Source: a virus. From it: a stretch of DNA of 64,000 bases. The number at the start of each line of letters is the position of its first letter. Positions within the stretch are counted from its first letter, which is position 1. Under the pieces are notes generated by a model, which searched no databases, was not told the DNA's origin, and worked only from the letters and a program-made list of their open reading frames with translations. Below are positions 7,706-15,763 of the stretch, in pieces. The translations under genes were made by a program, and so were the position numbers. The DNA lies in the IMG/VR virus record IMGVR_UViG_3300030333_003061, positions 4,750-68,749 of that record. One strand, 5' to 3'.

Positions 7706-8620
7706 TTACCACCACTCACTTAATCCTCTTTGGTTTCTATCAACATGAATTGCAGATAAATCCCAATTCATTGCTCTATAAATAGGTTCTGCTTTCTTAA
7801 TTATAGAATCAGCATAGTGCTTATAATCTGGAATATATTGTTTCAATTCTTCCTTAGTTGTTGTAGAAATATACGAGGGTCTTTTATACAAACCTGTTAT
7901 TGGGTGTAAGTAAGACATTCTACTTGGGTCGTCTTGGACTCTCATATATAAATATGAGTCATCAATTTTCAATGATTTATTTTGGTTATTCCAAATAAGA
8001 CCTTCTACTCCAGCAGATACTGTTGGAGTTTTTCCATTCAAAGTTAATAGTTCTAATTCTTGACCGCACTTAGAACAAAAATTATTCATGGTTCCTTCTT
8101 GACTTATTCTTAATGCGACTACTTCATCACAAGTATATTTCTTTTCACAAGAAGCACACATGTAAGTTAATCTTTCTGGTCTAAATCTTGACCTATTAAT
8201 AAATAAATCCTTATCTAATTTCCCAGACATAACTTTATTATATTCTTCATTTAACCAATTTGATATTTCTTTTTCAGGAATACTTGAAACCCATTTTTGT
8301 AAAATCTCTAATTGAATATTCTTAGCCAAAGGAGTAATGCTTTGTCTTTTTGCAGTAAATCCTGTCATAACAAATTCTTCTTCTTCTAAATATTCTCCGT
8401 CTTTCCAAGAAATTAAGCCTGCGTTTCTATTCTTTGTTTTACCTACTCCTAATGAAGAAAAATACTTTTCAAATTCAAGACTCACAGGATGATTTTCTAA
8501 TCCTAACAAATTAGGAAATTTCTTTCTAACATGATTATTTAATAGGTCTAATGTTTCTTCTGCCTTTTCCATAGGAAGTTGAACATAAATAGAATCTGTG
8601 TGTCCATAAACTACTCTCAT
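7706..8620 (-). CDS. polB: Family B DNA polymerase, C-terminal fragment (motif C, thumb)
   Basis: 305 residues. Begins directly with RVVYGHTDSIYV, the family B motif C, but with His in place of the first of the two catalytic Asp (usual YGDTDS). Then come KNRNAGLI and GFTAKRQSITPLAKN-like thumb segments, and a Cys4 zinc insertion (MCASC near residue 155, CSKC near 182). GGAGGT before the ATG at 8620 shows it is translated separately. It completes the N-terminal fragment encoded at 9584-11284; the two are separated by five small genes. The protein probably reassembles with the N-terminal fragment in the replisome. Confidence 0.85.
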   Translation of the reverse strand: MRVVYGHTDSIYVQLPMEKAEETLDLLNNHVRKKFPNLLGLENHPVSLEFEKYFSSLGVGKTKNRNAGLISWKDGEYLEEEEFVMTGFTAKRQSITPLAKNIQLEILQKWVSSIPEKEISNWLNEEYNKVMSGKLDKDLFINRSRFRPERLTYMCASCEKKYTCDEVVALRISQEGTMNNFCSKCGQELELLTLNGKTPTVSAGVEGLIWNNQNKSLKIDDSYLYMRVQDDPSRMSYLHPITGLYKRPSYISTTTKEELKQYIPDYKHYADSIIKKAEPIYRAMNWDLSAIHVDRNQRGLSEWW

Positions 8621-8700
8621 TGTTGAACCTCCAATCCGCAATAACTACATTTCCCTTCATGGGTAAATTTACCAAATTGACATTTACAATAATTTTTCAT
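8617..8700 (-). CDS. 27-residue zinc-ribbon peptide
   Basis: Two Cys pairs, CKC near residue 5 and CSYCG near residue 18, with Gly/His between: a minimal zinc ribbon. ATG overlaps the stop of the DUF2061 gene and its TGA overlaps the ATG of the polymerase fragment, so it is precisely coupled to both. Confidence 0.5.
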   Translation of the reverse strand: MKNYCKCQFGKFTHEGKCSYCGLEVQQ

Positions 8701-8903
8701 GCTTCTATCCCCCAATTAGTTCCTTGCCATGCTCTCTCATGTAAATAATATAATCCAAATTTTGTGACTACTTCTATTCCAATAATACTTGCTGCTACTA
8801 ATGGTTCCTTAGTAATAAACAATGCTATTAAAAATGTATCTAGCGTTGCTATAATTCTCCATGTTATTGCTTTCATTCCGCTTCTTTGTTTTGTTGAACT
8901 CAA
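8697..8903 (-). CDS. DUF2061-like small membrane protein
   Basis: 68 residues: KAITWRIIATLDTFLIALFIT followed by a second hydrophobic segment and YLHERAW near the end, which matches the DUF2061 pattern (K-x-x-T-W-R ... Y-x-H-E-R-x-W). Two predicted membrane helices. TTG start, supported by AAGGAGAGAT six bases upstream and overlap with the stop of the MazF-like gene. Role unknown. It lies inside the split polymerase locus. Confidence 0.65.
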   Translation of the reverse strand: MSSTKQRSGMKAITWRIIATLDTFLIALFITKEPLVAASIIGIEVVTKFGLYYLHERAWQGTNWGIEA

Positions 8904-9241
8904 TTTATATCTCTCCTTAATGCTATCTTTCTTATTCTAGCAATTTCATTTTGCTCATATTGTGATGCTACGCCTAATTTTTTAATCAATCTTTTATAAC
9001 TATAAGTAGAAATATTATCTGTAACATAACATGTTTTTCCATTCTCTAATTTTATTGGAACTCTATCTTCATAATTACTATATTTTTTTGAGGGTTTAGT
9101 AGTACAAGGACTTACCATTACCATTCCTGATTTCTCATTCCATTTTGTGTTGCTTATGATAAGAACGGGTCTAGCCTTCTTAAATTCATGACCACGACTA
9201 TCTTCTGGAAGAAAGGCTAACCATATGTCTCCTTGATTCAT
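8900..9241 (-). CDS. MazF/PemK-like toxin-fold protein
   Basis: 113 residues. GDIWLAFLP near the start, KKARPVLIISN near 22, MVSPCTTKP near 43 and a C-terminal EIARIRKIALR helix fit the PemK/MazF family (SH3-like barrel, RNA endonuclease in toxin-antitoxin systems). No obvious antitoxin partner is adjacent; the neighbours are a membrane protein and a zinc peptide. It may be a host-mRNA shutoff nuclease, or a domesticated binding protein. Confidence 0.65.
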   Translation of the reverse strand: MNQGDIWLAFLPEDSRGHEFKKARPVLIISNTKWNEKSGMVMVSPCTTKPSKKYSNYEDRVPIKLENGKTCYVTDNISTYSYKRLIKKLGVASQYEQNEIARIRKIALRRDIN

Positions 9242-9375
9242 AATAACCCCAACTCTTTTCTTTTCTTTCTTTGTTCTTTAAGATAACATTTACCACATGT
9301 TCCTCTAAGTGAATAACAAGATGATTTAGTATTCTTAAAACTAATTTCTTCATCGCAAATTCTACACTTAGGCAT
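9238..9375 (-). CDS. 45-residue zinc-binding protein
   Basis: CRICDE at residue 4 and CGKCYLKEQRKKRK near residue 27 form a Cys4 zinc site followed by a basic tail, suggesting nucleic-acid contact. GGAGAGGATAAT precedes the ATG at 9375; the longer frame to 9423 overlaps another small gene and is not favoured. Confidence 0.5.
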   Translation of the reverse strand: MPKCRICDEEISFKNTKSSCYSLRGTCGKCYLKEQRKKRKELGLL

Positions 9376-9376
9376 A

Positions 9377-9463
9377 TTATCCTCTCCATTCTTCATTATT
9401 ACAAGCATAACACTTATACACATAATGAAATCTTATCATATTCTTTCCGCACTTACAAATCAT
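9377..9463 (-). CDS. 28-residue zinc-ribbon peptide
   Basis: CKCGKN near the start and CYACNNEEW near residue 18: a compact zinc ribbon. ATG overlaps the end of the upstream membrane peptide and GGAGAGAAAAAG lies upstream. Function unknown. Confidence 0.45.
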   Translation of the reverse strand: MICKCGKNMIRFHYVYKCYACNNEEWRG

Positions 9464-9587
9464 TTCTTTTTCTCTCCATATATTTAATCAACATAAAATC
9501 AATTGCACTACCTATATACCACATACCGTATGTTAATGCAAATGATAATATGATTATTTTACCTAATAACACTAAAGTTTCTATCAT
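9453..9587 (-). CDS. 44-residue single-pass membrane peptide
   Basis: Hydrophobic helix from about residue 4 to 26 (VLLGKIIILSFALTYGMWY), then a basic tail KYMERKRNDL. GGTGAT lies upstream, and its ATG overlaps the stop of the polymerase N-terminal fragment. First of the small genes inserted between the two polymerase pieces. Confidence 0.5.
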   Translation of the reverse strand: MIETLVLLGKIIILSFALTYGMWYIGSAIDFMLIKYMERKRNDL

Positions 9588-11284
9588 AGTTCCATCACCT
9601 TGAATGCCGCTTCTCTAATTGCTTCTCTAGCACTAGCAGTAATACTTTGGGCTAAATCTACATCAGCCCAACCATATCCTTGAAAACCAACCACACCGTA
9701 GAAAGAGGCCATTAATCGCTTTACAGCCATTTGATTAGTATTCCATTTTGAATATTCATACCTACTATGTGCCTTCTTCATATTCTTTTTATATTCATCA
9801 CGAAGTTCTTTAAGTTCTAAAACTGCTTGAGGTAAAAGACCCAATTTATCTGTTTTATAATATCTATAGTCTTCTTCTATTACTTCACTAAAATCTCTAG
9901 GAGTTTTAATATTTACCGCAAACTCAGTAGGTTCTGCTGATTTAGTTTCCCATGATATATTACGAGCAATCATCATAGATGGATATAGCCCCGCAAAATC
10001 AAATGCAGCAACACCTAAATGTAATCCAAAGGTTCCCTCTTCTGTTGGGTCATAAATCATTGCCCCTTGAAATTGAGTCTTTTCTCCAGAAACCCCTGTT
10101 GGTGCTTTCCACCAAGCATTACGCATGAAATAAATACTAGCCATCATACTAGCATAAAAACACGCATCAAATGGGGCGACTAGTAATCTTTGTAATGCTA
10201 AAATAGCATCAGAAGTATAATTCTCTTCATCAAGTCTAACCAATAAATTAACATCAATATAAGCATACTTTAGATATGTCTTAGTATCTTCTAACCAACC
10301 CTTTTGAAAGAATTCATTCTTATCAGGAAATTTCTCACTTACTAATTTCTTTTCTCCAAGGACTGTTTCTGCTACAAAATCTAAAGCCAAAGAAGGTAAT
10401 GTTCCCTTTTGGGCATCATTCCATTGGCGTTCAAATGCAACATCTAAATTTAAACAAATTCTACCTTTGATTGGTTGTTCGATTGGAGAATATCCTTCTA
10501 CTGCTTTAGATAATTTCAATCCATCAGAATAATACACTCCCTTAACATCATTTATAGGAGACAGTTTTCTTGGGTCTAAACCATTAGCATGAATTCTTTG
10601 AATTAACTTAGGCAAATCGAACTTAGAACCAAACCATGAAATCAACATATCGGGGTCGCTTCTAGTAATCTCATTCATAAATGCAATTAACATAGTTTGT
10701 TCTGAATCAAATACTTGAACAAGACCTTGGTCTTGCATTTTTGGAAAAGAAGACTTAGTTAATGTTCCATTGTCATACTTTTCTGCGCCATCAGGAAACC
10801 ATGTATACAAATGATAGAATCTATCATAGTTATCATAAAAAGAAATACAAGTAATTGCTTCATCATGCTCTCCACTTTGCTGCCATTCTAAATCCCAATA
10901 TACTTTTCTCATTGGATATTCTTCTATTTCAGTCATTTCATCAACCGCATAACGATAATGAAAAGGAACATCTGCTTCAAAAGTTTCATCCCATTCATTT
11001 CTAATAGTTTTAGAATATCCTGGTTTTGGTGGATTCCAAGTCACTTTCTTGAGTAATCTACCATCAAGAGATACAGAACCATCTGCTTCATAAAACAAAT
11101 CTATTTTAAATTTTTGACCGTATTCGCTTATTATTAAAAATTGCTTTTCTGTTGCTGATGCTAAGATGTAGAAATAGGGTCTAAATGAAGTATATGGAAT
11201 TTGCTTTTCCATTCTTTCTCTAGTTATACTGTCTCTCCATCTTAGCAAAAACATATTATTTTTATCTATAGCATTTATTATCAT
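9584..11284 (-). CDS. polB: Family B DNA polymerase, N-terminal fragment (exonuclease, motifs A and B)
   Basis: 566 residues. Exonuclease motifs: YWDLEW (Asp131, Glu133), LISWFGSKFDLP near 216-228, and YLKYAYID near 340. Polymerase motif A is FDFAGLYPSMM near 430 and motif B KRLMASFYG near 530. The chain ends shortly after ASAREAIREAA, just before the point where motif C should follow. Motif C is encoded by a separate gene at 7706-8620. The palm domain is thus split at the site where pol-c inteins usually sit, but no intein sequences are visible at either end. ATG is 1 base after the stop of the clamp gene region and heads toward the small inserted genes. Confidence 0.9.
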   Translation of the reverse strand: MIINAIDKNNMFLLRWRDSITRERMEKQIPYTSFRPYFYILASATEKQFLIISEYGQKFKIDLFYEADGSVSLDGRLLKKVTWNPPKPGYSKTIRNEWDETFEADVPFHYRYAVDEMTEIEEYPMRKVYWDLEWQQSGEHDEAITCISFYDNYDRFYHLYTWFPDGAEKYDNGTLTKSSFPKMQDQGLVQVFDSEQTMLIAFMNEITRSDPDMLISWFGSKFDLPKLIQRIHANGLDPRKLSPINDVKGVYYSDGLKLSKAVEGYSPIEQPIKGRICLNLDVAFERQWNDAQKGTLPSLALDFVAETVLGEKKLVSEKFPDKNEFFQKGWLEDTKTYLKYAYIDVNLLVRLDEENYTSDAILALQRLLVAPFDACFYASMMASIYFMRNAWWKAPTGVSGEKTQFQGAMIYDPTEEGTFGLHLGVAAFDFAGLYPSMMIARNISWETKSAEPTEFAVNIKTPRDFSEVIEEDYRYYKTDKLGLLPQAVLELKELRDEYKKNMKKAHSRYEYSKWNTNQMAVKRLMASFYGVVGFQGYGWADVDLAQSITASAREAIREAAFKVMEL

Positions 11285-11285
11285 G

Positions 11286-12059
11286 TTATTCTCCTCTAAT
11301 ATATGGTGCTACAATTAACTTTCTATCTGGCCCAATTAATAATAATGGCGCATCATTCATAAGGAATACCCAAATTGGGCCTTTACAGAATTTGTCCAAT
11401 GGAGCAGAAAATTCTATTCTAACAGGCTCTCCATTAAAAGCAGAAAGCGCAACCTTAGTCGAATAGGATTCTGTTCGGGCAAAGTTAGTGGAAAAAATAT
11501 TTAATTCATCAGTTCCATCATAATCTAAAACATATGCAGAAGTTCCTATCACAGAACATTCCTTAATTGCTTTAGCAAGTTCTTTACCATCTTCTAACAT
11601 AAGCATAGTATCAAAGGTAGTAGAACTAAATTTCGCTTTTTGTCCATCCATTGTAGCCGTCATTAATTTTGCTATTCCCTTGATTCCTGAATGCTCAATA
11701 CTCAAAGGCATTTTTATCATACTAGAACCAAAGATTTTAAGCAAGCCAGAATCCACCGTCATAGTGACGGCTTCATCTTGCATTGCTTTTAGATATTTAA
11801 TTGCCTTCTCAGCATCAAAGAAAATCCATTCACTATCTTTAACAGATTCAATTCCTGTTTCACAGTTTACAGATACCATTGTAGCAATTGTATGATTAGC
11901 ATTAGCCAATACAACTTGTTGGTTCTTAATTAGACACGCAACATTTTCATCTATTATATCTATTTTAGATTTAGCCGCGCCTCTATATCTTCCTTTTAGT
12001 AATACATCTTCTATTGCATTACATAATTCTTTTCTATTAATTACTATTTGCATCTTCAT
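11286..12059 (-). CDS. pcn: PCNA-like sliding clamp
   Basis: 257 residues, the usual clamp length. The overall pattern is that of PCNA: an N-terminal strand, a mid-protein connector region and the C-terminal PLLLIGPDRKLIVAPYIRG, matching the final strands of archaeal PCNA (ending P-x-L-x-x ... x-x-Y-x-L-A-P-R). It lies directly upstream of the polymerase gene, with RFC and ligase genes nearby, all clients of a clamp. Sequence is divergent so the name rests partly on context. Confidence 0.7.
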   Translation of the reverse strand: MKMQIVINRKELCNAIEDVLLKGRYRGAAKSKIDIIDENVACLIKNQQVVLANANHTIATMVSVNCETGIESVKDSEWIFFDAEKAIKYLKAMQDEAVTMTVDSGLLKIFGSSMIKMPLSIEHSGIKGIAKLMTATMDGQKAKFSSTTFDTMLMLEDGKELAKAIKECSVIGTSAYVLDYDGTDELNIFSTNFARTESYSTKVALSAFNGEPVRIEFSAPLDKFCKGPIWVFLMNDAPLLLIGPDRKLIVAPYIRGE

Positions 12060-12468
12060 ATTCTCCTAATTCTTGTGTTAGTTTCATAAGTTCATTAAGT
12101 TCTTTCTTTGCTTGCTTATCTTCTTCTATTCTTGTTATCCATCTATTATTACATAGGGATTGTCCAACGCGTTTTTTGGGGCGACAAAATAAAATTGGTA
12201 ACTTTCCACTTTCATATTCTTTAGGGTTGGAATATCGACCACCAAGATTGTTCTTGGTAGACTTAATTAACTTAAAGCAATATATACATCTAGGTCTGAC
12301 TCTTTTGGCCATAAGAAATTTAATCCAACTTTCTCTAACTAAATTCCAATCACCATTACATGCTTTAGTCATTCCCTTTAAGAACTCTACTCCAGTAATA
12401 CGATTACTATTAATTTGTTGCATTAAAGAACTTAATTCTCTATAATCAGCATTTCCATAGGATTTCAT
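12037..12468 (-). CDS. Zinc-binding hypothetical protein
   Basis: 143 residues. CIYCFKL near residue 61 and FCRPKKRVGQSLCNNRW near 94-110 form a possible Cys4 zinc site; the rest is helical with a Lys/Glu-rich C-terminus. Stop overlaps the clamp start by 23 bases and start overlaps the RecA-like gene. Not recognised. Confidence 0.6.
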   Translation of the reverse strand: MKSYGNADYRELSSLMQQINSNRITGVEFLKGMTKACNGDWNLVRESWIKFLMAKRVRPRCIYCFKLIKSTKNNLGGRYSNPKEYESGKLPILFCRPKKRVGQSLCNNRWITRIEEDKQAKKELNELMKLTQELGEYEDANSN

Positions 12469-13304
12469 ATTTTACCCTCTCGTAATTCAGAAATACCATT
12501 CCAAACTACATTAGGAGGTCGGCCTTCACGAACAACCCAAGTTGTTCCTACAAGATTGCCGTTAGTTCGACTACCAATTAATTTAGCATGGTATTGTGTT
12601 TCGCCCTTAACACTCTTTCTATCACATCTAATTTCTTGCTCTAGTTTTCCTCCCCAATTTTTCCATATTGGAGAATATCCAACTACATTACCATCTAAGT
12701 AATCTTCTGATTTGTGAGTAATATAAATTACATCACAATCCAAAGAATAAATTGACTCCATTAAAAAGAAGAAAGTTTTATTTCTTTCTCCATATTGCCA
12801 AGGCATTAATTTAGCCACCTTTGTTGGGTCAGGATTAACCTTCAACAAACAAGATTCATGCCAAGTATCTACTCCATCAAATACAAATATAGGTTTTTCT
12901 CCTTCCTGAATTTTTTGTCGCACATAGTTAACAAACATTAGAGATTCTTTTTCAGACTTATTAATGTCTATGATATTTCTTTTGTCTCTAGTAATAGGAC
13001 AATGAATCTTTATTCTATCAGTTGAATCATGGTGTTCTCTCCATGTAGATTCAACTCCTCTATCCCAATCAAGAACATAAATAGGTCTATCAGGAAAATC
13101 AAGAGATAGTCCTGTTTTTCCTGTTTTCGGGTCGCCCCAAATACCTAACACTAATCTTTTAGATTTTGATTCTTTCTTCTTTAAGAATTTTTGAGCATAC
13201 GCTTTATTCCATTCTTCTTGTTCTTTACCAAAATCAATTTCTTCTGTCTTTTCTATTTCTTTCTTTGATACCGCTTTACCGCTTACTTCAGTAGTCCAAC
13301 TCAT
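12465..13304 (-). CDS. RecA/Sak4-like P-loop ATPase
   Basis: 279 residues. Walker A GIWGDPKTGKTGL near residue 53-65, Walker B PIFVFDGVDTW near 135, and an EKSDCDVIYITHKSE-like segment near 175 followed by basic stretches. Phage Sak4 and AAA_24 proteins show this arrangement and act in single-strand annealing or recombination with an SSB. It is encoded next to the OB-fold protein, consistent with that. Start at the ATG after GGTGATGA rather than the longer frame. Confidence 0.7.
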   Translation of the reverse strand: MSWTTEVSGKAVSKKEIEKTEEIDFGKEQEEWNKAYAQKFLKKKESKSKRLVLGIWGDPKTGKTGLSLDFPDRPIYVLDWDRGVESTWREHHDSTDRIKIHCPITRDKRNIIDINKSEKESLMFVNYVRQKIQEGEKPIFVFDGVDTWHESCLLKVNPDPTKVAKLMPWQYGERNKTFFFLMESIYSLDCDVIYITHKSEDYLDGNVVGYSPIWKNWGGKLEQEIRCDRKSVKGETQYHAKLIGSRTNGNLVGTTWVVREGRPPNVVWNGISELREGKI

Positions 13305-13530
13305 ATTCATCACCAATTTTCAAATTTACATCTTTTCCATTCCAGACATCTATAATGTCTCTTAGTTCATCTTCATCAACTTTAATTCTTATTTCTTTAC
13401 CTGAAGGGAGATGGAACTTAACCCAATACTCCCCAGTTTCTTCATTTTTACGCCAAGTAATAAATTCAATATCATTCATTGATACTGCATAACTTGACCC
13501 ATGTAATAATCTATTTTCTATAGTATACAT
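13288..13530 (-). CDS. Small hypothetical protein between SSB-like and RecA-like genes
   Basis: 80 residues, acidic, beta-rich (IEFITWRKNEETGEYWVKF, then IRIKVDEDELRDII). Start is the ATG with GGTGATATT upstream; the frame upstream of it is the leader with hairpins. Not recognised, possibly a partner of the OB-fold protein. Confidence 0.6.
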   Translation of the reverse strand: MYTIENRLLHGSSYAVSMNDIEFITWRKNEETGEYWVKFHLPSGKEIRIKVDEDELRDIIDVWNGKDVNLKIGDEYELDY

Positions 13531-13625
13531 AATATCACCTTTTGGGGGCTTTTCACCCCGCTTGGCAGATTCTCTCCGGTTCTCTGCTGAACCCGAATAG
13601 GAGGATACACCAACTCCTTGGAGTA
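13531..13625 (-). promoter_or_regulatory. GC-rich leader with hairpins between SSB-like and next gene
   Basis: 95 bases, unusually G+C-rich for this genome. On the - strand it contains ACTCC-AA-GGAGT directly after the upstream stop, then GGGG-TGAAAAG-CCCC close to the next ATG. This is one of the few gaps inside the early block, so it may separate transcription units or control the small gene downstream. Confidence 0.4.
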
Positions 13626-14822
13626 TTAAAACCAATCAAGGTCTTCTTCTTCTACTTCAAACGGTTCAACAACTGTTCCTCTGTTTTCAACAATAAGAAC
13701 ACCGCTAACATTTAGAGTTGCATCTCCAACTGTTCCGTCATCATTTCTTCCTTGTGAGGTTCTTCCCACAACGATAATACTAGAACCAATACCAAACTCA
13801 ATATCAATATGGCTTGGGAACCAACAAGTTGTTCCAGCCCATGAACCGCCTTCATAATCAAAGTCGGAGTTTAGGTCAGTAATAGTCACTCTTCTAGTTC
13901 CAAATTTATTTGGTGTCATATTAACGCTAGATACTGAACCATCAGTCACAACAAATCTTTCTGCATATGGCTTTGCTTGAGAATTAGCGTGTGCTCTATC
14001 TAAATCAATTAACTGAGATAGATGTTCTCCAGCAAGGTCACCCAAATATTCTCGATATGTTTCAGAAGAAGTTTCAGTATCTAATACTTCTAAACTCTCA
14101 AGAGTTCCTTCCTTAAATCCATAGATTCTATTTGTGTTATTTTGGTCTCTAATTACTTGCATTGAAATGCTAGTAAATGTCTTTGGGTTAAAGGACTTAG
14201 ATGCCTCTCCTTTGTAGGAGAAATAATACAATCCTGTTTCACCATCAACATCACCAATAAATACACCAGCCATTCTATATTGTTCGTGAGGTAAAGGCTT
14301 ACCGTGATTAGGGTTGCTTCTTTCACCATATGCCTTTATGTTATCCAAAGGAATAATCCATTCGCCTTCTTCGATTTCAAAATTATTCTTTGGCAATTCC
14401 TTAACTTCTCTTGTTTGTTCTTCACCTTCATACATACGAGAAACAGAATAACCATCCATAGTTACTTCTGCTTTTGCTACTCGGCCTAATGAATAGGTTG
14501 TGTCCGAATCTCTCATATATTCATTCTTAATTCTTTCATTTTGCATTGCAGCCATATCTCTCGCCGCATCTAATGATATAAAGAAGCCGTGTGCATCCTT
14601 TACTAAAGAATTAGCATTATTACTTTCTGGCTTAGGAGCATCTGCATATGCTCTTGTTCCACTAAACCATTGACGGAAAAGGCTTAGAGCCAATTTCCAA
14701 TCATCATCTGTGAGGTCATTTGTCTCACAAATGCTTTCATACTTATTCTTTACTTCTTCTATATCCATATCCAGCAATCTTGCTGCGTCTGCTATTTCTT
14801 GTTCTATTTTTTCATTACTCAT
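13626..14822 (-). CDS. OB-fold single-stranded DNA-binding (RPA-like) protein
   Basis: 398 residues. Helical N-terminus, then two long beta-rich regions with OB-fold character (GEWIIPLDNIKAYG; RFVVTDGSVSSVNMTPNKFGTRRVTITDL; SSIIVVGRTSQG) and a very acidic C-terminus ending EVEEEDLDWF. A negatively charged tail ending in aromatic residues is the usual partner-binding tail of phage and bacterial SSBs. Adjacent to RecA-like, clamp and polymerase genes. GGTGAAACAA precedes the ATG. Confidence 0.6.
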   Translation of the reverse strand: MSNEKIEQEIADAARLLDMDIEEVKNKYESICETNDLTDDDWKLALSLFRQWFSGTRAYADAPKPESNNANSLVKDAHGFFISLDAARDMAAMQNERIKNEYMRDSDTTYSLGRVAKAEVTMDGYSVSRMYEGEEQTREVKELPKNNFEIEEGEWIIPLDNIKAYGERSNPNHGKPLPHEQYRMAGVFIGDVDGETGLYYFSYKGEASKSFNPKTFTSISMQVIRDQNNTNRIYGFKEGTLESLEVLDTETSSETYREYLGDLAGEHLSQLIDLDRAHANSQAKPYAERFVVTDGSVSSVNMTPNKFGTRRVTITDLNSDFDYEGGSWAGTTCWFPSHIDIEFGIGSSIIVVGRTSQGRNDDGTVGDATLNVSGVLIVENRGTVVEPFEVEEEDLDWF

Positions 14823-15105
14823 TTGTTTCACCTTCTGTGAATTGCATACCAAACTCAGTTAGTTTGGATTGTCTTGTTTGTTCTTTTTCAGAACGGGGAT
14901 AAAATATATTATCCCAAGTAAGCATTTCTGCTTCATTCATAATTGTAGTGAAAATTGTTCCACTAATCATATGTATTTCAACATTATATGTCTGTGCTCT
15001 TATTAAGCCACCACTTTTGGTTTCTACAGAATATGCTGATACATCTTCTATATTGAGGCTCGTTAAACGGCCTAATTCTCCTGTTCTTAATCTAAAATAT
15101 TTCAT
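14815..15105 (-). CDS. Hypothetical protein
   Basis: 96 residues, beta-rich, with no recognised motif (MKYFRLRTGELGRLTS start; IHMISGTIFTTIM middle). Stop overlaps the SSB-like start. AAGGAAAT lies before the ATG. Possibly a small accessory of the SSB-like protein. Confidence 0.55.
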   Translation of the reverse strand: MKYFRLRTGELGRLTSLNIEDVSAYSVETKSGGLIRAQTYNVEIHMISGTIFTTIMNEAEMLTWDNIFYPRSEKEQTRQSKLTEFGMQFTEGETNE

Positions 15106-15173
15106 TTTAATTTCTTCCTTTTTTTCTTAAATTCTTTCATTCTCTTTCTATATTCTTCCCATGTTTGGCTCAT
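15102..15173 (-). CDS. 23-residue basic peptide
   Basis: MSQTWEEYRKRMKEFKKKRKKLK: a single highly basic helix. ATG overlaps the MazG stop, and its TGA overlaps the next ATG. Could bind nucleic acid. Small size keeps confidence low. Confidence 0.4.
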   Translation of the reverse strand: MSQTWEEYRKRMKEFKKKRKKLK

Positions 15174-15496
15174 CTATTATCTCCTTCTCCTTTTAACACA
15201 TTTCTATTTTTTCTGTCTTGGAGTTTCTCTATATTCATATTTGCTATGTCTTCTAATGATAGATGAAGGTCAGAAGCAAGATTTGCTAAATACCATAATA
15301 CATCTCCTATTTCCTTTTCCAGTTCCTCTATCTTTTCTTCATCAGATAAAGTATAATCACCGCGAAGATACTTCTTAATTTTCTCACAAACTTCACCACT
15401 TTCACCTGCTAACCCTAATGCCGGATAAATTATAGAATGTTCTCTAGGATAAATTGCAGTATTTCTAACCAATGCTTGATAAATATTCATCTGCAT
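15170..15496 (-). CDS. MazG-like nucleotide pyrophosphohydrolase
   Basis: 108 residues. LGLAGESGEVCEKIKKYL near residue 27 and KEIGDVLWYLANLA near 65 carry the E-x-x-E and E-x-x-D metal-binding residues of the MazG fold. These enzymes hydrolyse nucleoside triphosphates; viral versions are thought to clean nucleotide pools or lower alarmone levels. It is grouped with replication genes. Confidence 0.8.
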   Translation of the reverse strand: MQMNIYQALVRNTAIYPREHSIIYPALGLAGESGEVCEKIKKYLRGDYTLSDEEKIEELEKEIGDVLWYLANLASDLHLSLEDIANMNIEKLQDRKNRNVLKGEGDNR

Positions 15497-15763
15497 TTAC
15501 TTATCCCCCTTTACTTTATCCCAATGTTTCTGCTCATAATACAATTCTATTACTCCTTCAACAGTTAAACATAGACCTGCTAACGCCCAAAAGAAATCGG
15601 AGTCAATATTAGTATATCCTAAGACATTACCCATTGGAATTACTGTTAATAGTAATCCTGTAAATACTATCCATTCATATCTGAATATTGCTTTTTTCGC
15701 ATCAAGGCTATCTATCTTTCCATCATTGTTTACATCTAAAAACTTTAATATTTTTTCTAACAT
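15497..15763 (-). CDS. EF-hand-like calcium loop plus two membrane helices
   Basis: 88 residues. LDVNNDGKIDSLDAKKA near residue 8-24 matches an EF-hand/dockerin calcium loop (D-x-N-x-D-G-x-I-D). Two hydrophobic segments follow (IVFTGLLLTVIPMGNVLGY and FFWALAGLCLTVEGVIEL). Start is the ATG overlapping the RFC stop (TAATG). A membrane protein with a calcium loop is unusual in a replication block; role unknown. Confidence 0.6.
   Translation of the reverse strand: MLEKILKFLDVNNDGKIDSLDAKKAIFRYEWIVFTGLLLTVIPMGNVLGYTNIDSDFFWALAGLCLTVEGVIELYYEQKHWDKVKGDK

Noticed and set aside
8900-9241. Toxin-antitoxin pair with the MazF-like gene
   Set aside because: No antitoxin-like partner adjacent; the next genes are a membrane protein and a zinc peptide.
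7706-11284. Split intein joining the polymerase halves
   Set aside because: No intein N-terminal Cys/Ser block or C-terminal His-Asn at the ends of the two halves; they end and begin with ordinary polymerase sequence.
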